Shown here in pieces: positions 57,692 to 64,000 of a DNA stretch of 64,000 nt. Position 1 is the stretch's first letter; every line of letters begins with the position of its first letter. Location of the stretch: the NCBI RefSeq assembly GCF_963677725.1, contig NZ_OY782507.1, positions 62,001-126,000 of the forward strand, in the 5' to 3' direction. The position numbers and the translations under genes were made by a program. The stretch is from an uncultured Cohaesibacter sp. Lineage in GTDB: Bacteria > Pseudomonadota > Alphaproteobacteria > Rhizobiales > Cohaesibacteraceae. The notes beneath the pieces were generated by a model. That model saw only the letters and a list, made by a program, of their open reading frames with translations, ran no database searches and was not told where the DNA came from.

Positions 57692-58112
57692 GGGATGGTG
57701 TGTCCTTCTAACGTGCAGGCGGGCAAAGACCAATCTGTCTTTGTTTCAGAAGGAGTTGGTGACCCGTCTGCCAATCTTGATTGTTTGCCGGATCATAGAA
57801 AGCTCATGTCCAAGCTGCAACCCAATCCGTGCGGAAAAGGTGGCACAAATGGGGACGGTGCGGATTTTGTTCGCAGAAAGATTGGTGATCTGAAGCGATC
57901 TGAGCATTTTTGTGCCCCTAAGGCGCGAAAAGTAGGGGGTAAACACCCCTACATGGCAGCACTGCCCTGCAAATGCGCCTAAAGTTGGAGTAAGAGAGGG
58001 TCAATCCGGGAGGCGGAGGCGACTTTGTGGCGATTTGGTTCGCCTGTATCACTGTTTCTCTTTCTCTCCGACCCAATTTTTGGACCCACACTGAGATTGA
58101 AGGATCAGACAT
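57692..58112. other. Divergent intergenic region ppiD-like / tpiA
   Basis: 421 bases. It contains the alternating CCCCTA / TAGGGG / CCCCTA element at 57915-57952. No ORF with coding character. Weak -35/-10 candidates for tpiA (TTGTGG-16-TATCAC, about 58024-58051) exist. Confidence 0.5.
57932..57952. promoter_or_regulatory. Inverted repeat in the ppiD-like / tpiA divergent region
   Basis: Perfect 7-bp arms GTAGGGG (57932-57938) and CCCCTAC (57946-57952) around 7 bases. A further CCCCTA at 57915-57920 can pair with the same left arm. May be an operator or an mRNA switch-like hairpin. Confidence 0.4.
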
Positions 58113-58865
58113 ATGAGCATCAAACCTCTTGTCGCCGGTAACTGGAAAATGAACGGCCTTAAAGCATCGGCCCCAGAACTGGACGCATTGATCACCGGAT
58201 TTGACGCAGAGCTTGCTGCCAAAGCTGATACGATGATCTGCCCACCTTTCACTCTGGTTGGTGCCTTTGCCGAGAAAGCCGCTGACAGCGCGGTTCAGAT
58301 CGGTGCGCAGGATTGCCACTTTAATGTGTCCGGTGCTCATACCGGTGACATTTCGGCCCAGATGCTGGCCGATGCCGGTGCGTCCGCTGTGATCGTTGGT
58401 CACTCCGAGCGCCGCGCCGATCATGGCGAAAGCAATGACATCGTGAAATCCAAGGCCGAAGCCGTCTGGGCTCAGGATCTGGTTGCCATCATTTGCGTTG
58501 GCGAAACCGAAAGCGAACGCAAGGGCGGCGAAACCCTTGATGTTGTCGGCTCCCAGTTGACCGGTTCCGTGCCTGCTGGTGCGACCGCGGCCAACACCGT
58601 CATTGCCTATGAGCCTGTCTGGGCGATCGGCACCGGCCTGACGCCAACTGCCGACGATGTGGCTCAGGTCCATGCCTTCATGCGCAAACAACTGACCGAA
58701 ACCTTTGGTGAGGAAGGCGCATCCATGCGTCTGCTCTATGGTGGTTCGGTCAAGGCTTCCAATGCAGTCGAGTTGATGGGTGTTGAGAATGTCGATGGTG
58801 CTCTGGTTGGTGGTGCCAGCCTGAAAGCAGCTGACTTCCTTGGTATTCTGGCAGCATATAAATAA
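58113..58865 (+). CDS. tpiA: Triosephosphate isomerase
   Basis: A 250-residue TIM-barrel glycolytic enzyme. AGNWKMNG at the N-terminus carries the catalytic Lys, VIVGHSERR the catalytic His, and [11 protein letters not shown] the catalytic Glu; RLLYGGSVK closes the phosphate site. Followed by a terminator and secG. Confidence 0.98.
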   Translation: MSIKPLVAGNWKMNGLKASAPELDALITGFDAELAAKADTMICPPFTLVGAFAEKAADSAVQIGAQDCHFNVSGAHTGDISAQMLADAGASAVIVGHSERRADHGESNDIVKSKAEAVWAQDLVAIICVGETESERKGGETLDVVGSQLTGSVPAGATAANTVIAYEPVWAIGTGLTPTADDVAQVHAFMRKQLTETFGEEGASMRLLYGGSVKASNAVELMGVENVDGALVGGASLKAADFLGILAAYK

Positions 58866-58909
58866 GCGTTTGGGCGTGCGTGCGTCGAGCCGTGCCTCTG
58901 GATAAGATG

Positions 58910-58936
58910 AAAAGGGTGCGCCTCTTGCGCCCTTTT
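58910..58936 (+). terminator. Intrinsic terminator after tpiA
   Basis: AAAAGGGTGCGC / GCGCCCTTTT with CTCTT loop and a T-run, 45 nt after tpiA. Confidence 0.8.
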
Positions 58937-59125
58937 CTGGCACCCTTTGGCCTTGTTTGTTTGTCGCTTTGTTCCCAAATAGGCAGGGTCGCGCGGAAAA
59001 AAGACCGCTTGGCACTGGTATTGCCGGTAGTCTTGTTGTAGAAGACGCCCAAGAAATATGAACCTTTTGCGTCGGGCCGCAGTTCTTTGCTGGCCCGATT
59101 GACTGTTTTAAGAGACGGTTGGACG

Positions 59126-59539
59126 ATGGAATCAGTTGTAATTGTCATTCACTTGCTGATTGTTGCGGCCCTTGTGGTTGTGGTGCTTCTGCAGCGCTCC
59201 GAAGGCGGTGCTCTTGGCATCGGCGGCGGCGGTGGCGGCGGCTTCATGACCGGACGTGGTGCAGCAAACTTGCTGACCCGGACCACCGCCATTCTGGCGG
59301 CTGGCTTCTTCATTACGTCTTTGGGTCTGGGCATTCTCGCTTCCCAGAAGAGCAGCCCGGCTGATGTGCTGGACAATGTTCCAACCCAGACCGGAACCGA
59401 AACCCCTGCGACCCCGGGTGAGGGCGGCATTCTGGATGAGCTGCAACAGCTCACGCCAACTGCGCCTGCGCCTGCGACACCAGTGGCTCCTGCGGCACCA
59501 GCAAAACCTGCCGGTCCTCAGGTTCCGACTTCGGAATAA
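59126..59539 (+). CDS. secG: Preprotein translocase subunit SecG
   Basis: A 137-residue inner-membrane protein. Two helices (about residues 3-22 and 54-74) flank the conserved LLQRSEGGALGIGGGG and TGRGAANLLTRTT region. A Pro/Ala/Thr-rich C-terminal tail of about 50 residues is common in alphaproteobacteria. Start at 59126 gives the canonical MESVVIVIHLLI. Confidence 0.95.
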   Translation: MESVVIVIHLLIVAALVVVVLLQRSEGGALGIGGGGGGGFMTGRGAANLLTRTTAILAAGFFITSLGLGILASQKSSPADVLDNVPTQTGTETPATPGEGGILDELQQLTPTAPAPATPVAPAAPAKPAGPQVPTSE

Positions 59540-61513
<1,974 letters not shown>

Positions 61514-61632
61514 CGGTTCGGAGAACAAAGACAAGATGATCGGCCCACTGACCATAGCGGGCCGGTCGTCTGAACGACCGCGTGCAAGGCCGTGTAGGCT
61601 TGTATGCCGCGGGCAGAGGGGAGTGTTTGTCT

Positions 61633-62502
61633 ATGTTGCGTGGTGTTGATCATGTGGTGGTGGCCGTTCGGGATCTGGAGGCCGCTTGCGCCCTTTATCG
61701 CTCCCTTGGTTTCACGATCACGCCTACGGCCTATCACCCCTTTGGCACAAAGAATGCCCTCGTGCAGTTGGATGGCGCGTTCATTGAGCTGTTGTCGGTC
61801 CATGATGAAAGTCTGATGCCGGAAGCGACCGAAGGGTCTTTTTCGTTTGCGCGCTTCAACCAGACTTTCCTTTCCGAGCGGGAAGGGGCGTCTATGCTGG
61901 TTCTGCGTTCCGACAATGTGGAGCGCGATCTGGCGATCTTTCAAGCGCTCAATCTGGAGACTTATCCGCAGTTTGATTTCGAGCGTGAGGCGATACAGCC
62001 TGATGGTTCGACCAAAATTGTCAGCTTTTCCAACGGCTTTCTGCATAATCCTCTGATGGACAATACCGGTTTCTTTGTTTGCCATCACAAACATGAGCCG
62101 GAAAATTTCTGGAAGCCCGATTATCAAAATCATGCCAACGGGGCCCAGCGGCTTTGTTCCGTGGTGTTCAGTGCAGACAATCCATCCGATCATCATGAAT
62201 TCCTGGGTGGCTTTTCAGGCCAGCGGGAGATGCGCTCGACCAGCGCCGGTGTTGTGGTGGATACAGGCCATGGCTTGCTCGAAGTCTTGACGCCGCTCGC
62301 TGCCAAAACCTTTTATGGACTTGAGGTGTCGTCTTCGCTGGCGCGCGAGGGCGGGATCGCTGCCTTGATCATCAGCCTTGATCTGGCGCTCGCCAAGAAG
62401 GCGTTGGATGGGGCTGGGATCGCCTATAACGATTATGCCGGGCATCTGGTGGTTCAGCCTGATGCCTTGTGCGGCTGTGGTCTTTTGTTGCGTCAGGTTT
62501 GA
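61633..62502 (+). CDS. VOC/glyoxalase-like domain protein
   Basis: A 289-residue protein. The N-terminal half is a vicinal-oxygen-chelate domain of the Glyoxalase_3 type (GVDHVVVAVRDLEAACALYRSLGF; KNALVQLDGAFIELL), and a second related half begins near residue 165. Substrate unknown. ATG at 61633 follows GGGGAG; a longer open frame upstream is not family-like. It lies between pyrG and kdsA, a position seen in other rhizobia. Confidence 0.87.
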   Translation: MLRGVDHVVVAVRDLEAACALYRSLGFTITPTAYHPFGTKNALVQLDGAFIELLSVHDESLMPEATEGSFSFARFNQTFLSEREGASMLVLRSDNVERDLAIFQALNLETYPQFDFEREAIQPDGSTKIVSFSNGFLHNPLMDNTGFFVCHHKHEPENFWKPDYQNHANGAQRLCSVVFSADNPSDHHEFLGGFSGQREMRSTSAGVVVDTGHGLLEVLTPLAAKTFYGLEVSSSLAREGGIAALIISLDLALAKKALDGAGIAYNDYAGHLVVQPDALCGCGLLLRQV

Positions 62503-62603
62503 CGACTTGGGATCCACATAATGGCCCTATTAGACAAACAATGCTGGTATTGCTTGAGGCTGGTGCCTTGAGCCGTCGATCAACCCTCCAAAGAGATGAA
62601 GCT

Positions 62604-63434
62604 ATGACTGCACCCAATAAAGTCGTTTCTGCTGGCTCGGTCCAGTTTGGCAATCAACTGCCGCTGTCCGTAATGGCTGGTCCCTGTCAGATGGAGAGCC
62701 GCGACCACGCGCTCGAAATGGCTGCTGCCCTCAAAGAGATTTCCGACAATCTCAATATCGGCATGGTCTACAAATCGTCCTTTGACAAAGCGAACCGCAC
62801 GAGCCTGTCTTCTGCCCGTGGCATTGGTCTTAACAGGGCGTTGCCTATCTTTGCGGAGATCCGTGAGACATATGGCCTGCCGGTGGTCACCGATATCCAC
62901 GAGGCAGATCAATGCCTGGCGGTTGCTGAAGCGGTTGATATATTGCAGATCCCGGCCTTTCTGTGTCGCCAGACTGATTTGCTGGTTGCAGCTGCCAAAT
63001 CAGGGGCTGTCATCAATGTCAAAAAAGGCCAGTTTCTTGCGCCTTGGGATATGCGTAACGTGGTTGAGAAAATCGTCCATAGCGGCAACGCCAACGTGAT
63101 GCTGACAGATCGTGGTACGTCCTTTGGTTATAACACGCTGGTGACGGATTTCCGCGGTCTGCCGATTATGGCGGAAACCGGCGCGCCGGTGATTTTTGAC
63201 GCGACTCATTCCGTGCAGCAGCCGGGCGGTCAAGGCAGTACGACGGGCGGTCAGCGGGAGTTTGTCCCTGTTTTGGCCAGAGCCGCTGTTGCGGTGGGTG
63301 TCGCCGGCTTGTTCATTGAAACCCATGAAGACCCTGACAATGCGCCAAGCGATGGCCCGAACATGGTACCGATCAAGGAGCTTGAAGGCCTTTTGCGCCA
63401 GTTGCAGCAGTTTGATGCCGTGGCCAAGGCCTGA
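62604..63434 (+). CDS. kdsA: 3-deoxy-8-phosphooctulonate (KDO-8-P) synthase
   Basis: A 276-residue TIM-barrel enzyme joining PEP and arabinose-5-phosphate for LPS inner core. MAGPCQMESRDHALEMA, KSSFDKANRTSLSSARG, VTDIHEADQC and IFDATHSVQQPGGQG are family motifs. Start at 62604 gives MTAPNKVV and the usual length. Confidence 0.97.
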   Translation: MTAPNKVVSAGSVQFGNQLPLSVMAGPCQMESRDHALEMAAALKEISDNLNIGMVYKSSFDKANRTSLSSARGIGLNRALPIFAEIRETYGLPVVTDIHEADQCLAVAEAVDILQIPAFLCRQTDLLVAAAKSGAVINVKKGQFLAPWDMRNVVEKIVHSGNANVMLTDRGTSFGYNTLVTDFRGLPIMAETGAPVIFDATHSVQQPGGQGSTTGGQREFVPVLARAAVAVGVAGLFIETHEDPDNAPSDGPNMVPIKELEGLLRQLQQFDAVAKA

Positions 63435-63739
63435 TCTGATCTGGCTTGAACGATCCAAGACTAGAAACCCTTGCTGCCTGTGCGGTGAGGGTTTTTCTTT
63501 GCCTTTTTGCGAGGCATCCGGGGGCTTGGGTAAAAGGTGCGGCAGAAGCGCGCAGTTACGTATTTGTAATTACCTTTTTCGCGCAGGTTTCTTATCTATT
63601 GAATATAGCGTACGCGCAAACACTTAAGTGGAATCCTAGAGTTAGATCCGGTGGCTTGTGCGTCTGGTGGAGTGTGATTGCTTCATGTCTGATGAAACGA
63701 TCATGCTCATATCATAACAGTTTAAAGGGTGTGACCATT
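63435..63739. other. Intergenic region kdsA to small membrane protein
   Basis: 305 bases with the kdsA terminator (63465-63500), the palindrome GCGTACGC (63609-63616) and the inverted repeat TTCAT/ATGAA near 63680-63700. No other feature was recognised. Confidence 0.45.
63465..63500 (+). terminator. Intrinsic terminator after kdsA
   Basis: AAACCCT / AGGGTTT stem with a 16-nt loop and TTTTTCTTT tail, 30 nt after kdsA. Confidence 0.8.
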
Positions 63740-63925
63740 ATGAGCGAAGCCGTAGCCTCCAAAACCTCCGTCAAAGAATCTCTGTTTGTCCTTGTTTTGC
63801 TGACTTTGCTGGGTGTTTGGGGATATGCCATTGCCACCTTCGGCTATCCAGCCATCATTTTGCCTGCGTTGACATTGACTGCTGTGTCGCTGGTGGCTTT
63901 GGTGATTGTTACTCAGGGGCGCTGA
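63740..63925 (+). CDS. Small two-helix membrane protein, 61 aa
   Basis: ATG at 63740 with AAAGGG upstream; the longer open frame to 63446 crosses the kdsA terminator and is rejected. Two predicted helices (about residues 13-31 and 35-57; ESLFVLVLLTLLGVWGYAI and PAIILPALTLTAVSLVALVIV) with short ends. Family not recognised; function unknown. It has a strong terminator, which supports it as a real monocistronic gene. Confidence 0.7.
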   Translation: MSEAVASKTSVKESLFVLVLLTLLGVWGYAIATFGYPAIILPALTLTAVSLVALVIVTQGR

Positions 63926-63944
63926 AATAGGTTCTCTTTCATGC

Positions 63945-63978
63945 AAAAAAAGGCGCATCCATGGGATGCGCCTTTTTT
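63945..63978 (+). terminator. Intrinsic terminator after the 61-aa gene
   Basis: Perfect 9-bp stem GGCGCATCC / GGATGCGCC with a 3-nt loop, A-run before and six T after. Confidence 0.92.
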
Positions 63979-64000
63979 GATGCTGAGCGAGCCGTGATCA

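Noticed and set aside
63446-63739. N-terminal extension of the 61-aa membrane protein
   Set aside because: It would cross the kdsA terminator and shows no conserved features; the ATG at 63740 has its own ribosome site.

Overview
The window reads as a chromosomal segment of an alphaproteobacterium, most likely of the order Hyphomicrobiales (Rhizobiales). This is inferred from gene order and protein types: a short bacterial prolyl-tRNA synthetase, LpxI instead of LpxH, a GTTC-N7-GTTC type SOS box at lexA, the DUF2849-cysI-cysH-DUF934 sulfur cluster, and the run mce-DUF1467-proS-lolC-lolD-dnaE. The base composition looks moderate (not a high-GC rhizobium); I did not compute it and cannot name the genus.

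Left part (1-34 kb) is housekeeping. It holds a 5'-truncated methylmalonyl-CoA epimerase, proS, lolCD (lipoprotein release), dnaE, a divergent EamA transporter/AraC regulator pair, rpsB-tsf-pyrH-frr-uppS-cdsA-dxr-(hydrolase)-rseP-bamA-lpxD-fabZ-lpxA-lpxI-lpxB (translation, UMP kinase, isoprenoid and phospholipid synthesis, outer-membrane assembly and lipid A), then gltA, gltX, comEC and lexA. comEC is split by an in-frame UGA into two same-frame pieces.

Middle part (35-52 kb) is accessory. It starts with a lone adenosylcobinamide amidohydrolase (cbiZ) and continues with a curli-type functional amyloid locus on the minus strand. In transcription order this is csgF, csgG, a terminator and new promoter, four curlin-repeat proteins (558, 513, 169 and 243 aa), a CsgH-like chaperone, and an AprI/Inh-SH3 secreted protein. 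Divergent from csgF is a 973-aa exported protein with a DUF11-like domain, a peptidoglycan-binding domain and four tandem six-cysteine repeats. A sulfate-assimilation cluster (DUF2849, cysI, cysH, DUF934) and a ferredoxin-NADP reductase follow.

Right part (52-64 kb) returns to conserved chromosome: moeA, moaC, trpC, trpD and a PpiD/SurA-like isomerase on the minus strand, then tpiA, secG, pyrG, a VOC/glyoxalase-like protein, kdsA and a 61-aa two-helix membrane protein on the plus strand. In related genomes as I recall them, lexA and moeA lie close together, so the 35-52 kb block looks like an insertion into a conserved backbone. The most interesting material is the curli-like locus with its unusual partners, the Cys-repeat exported protein beside it, the split comEC, and a 27-aa membrane peptide upstream of dnaE. 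No tRNA, rRNA, transposase or CRISPR array was recognised.
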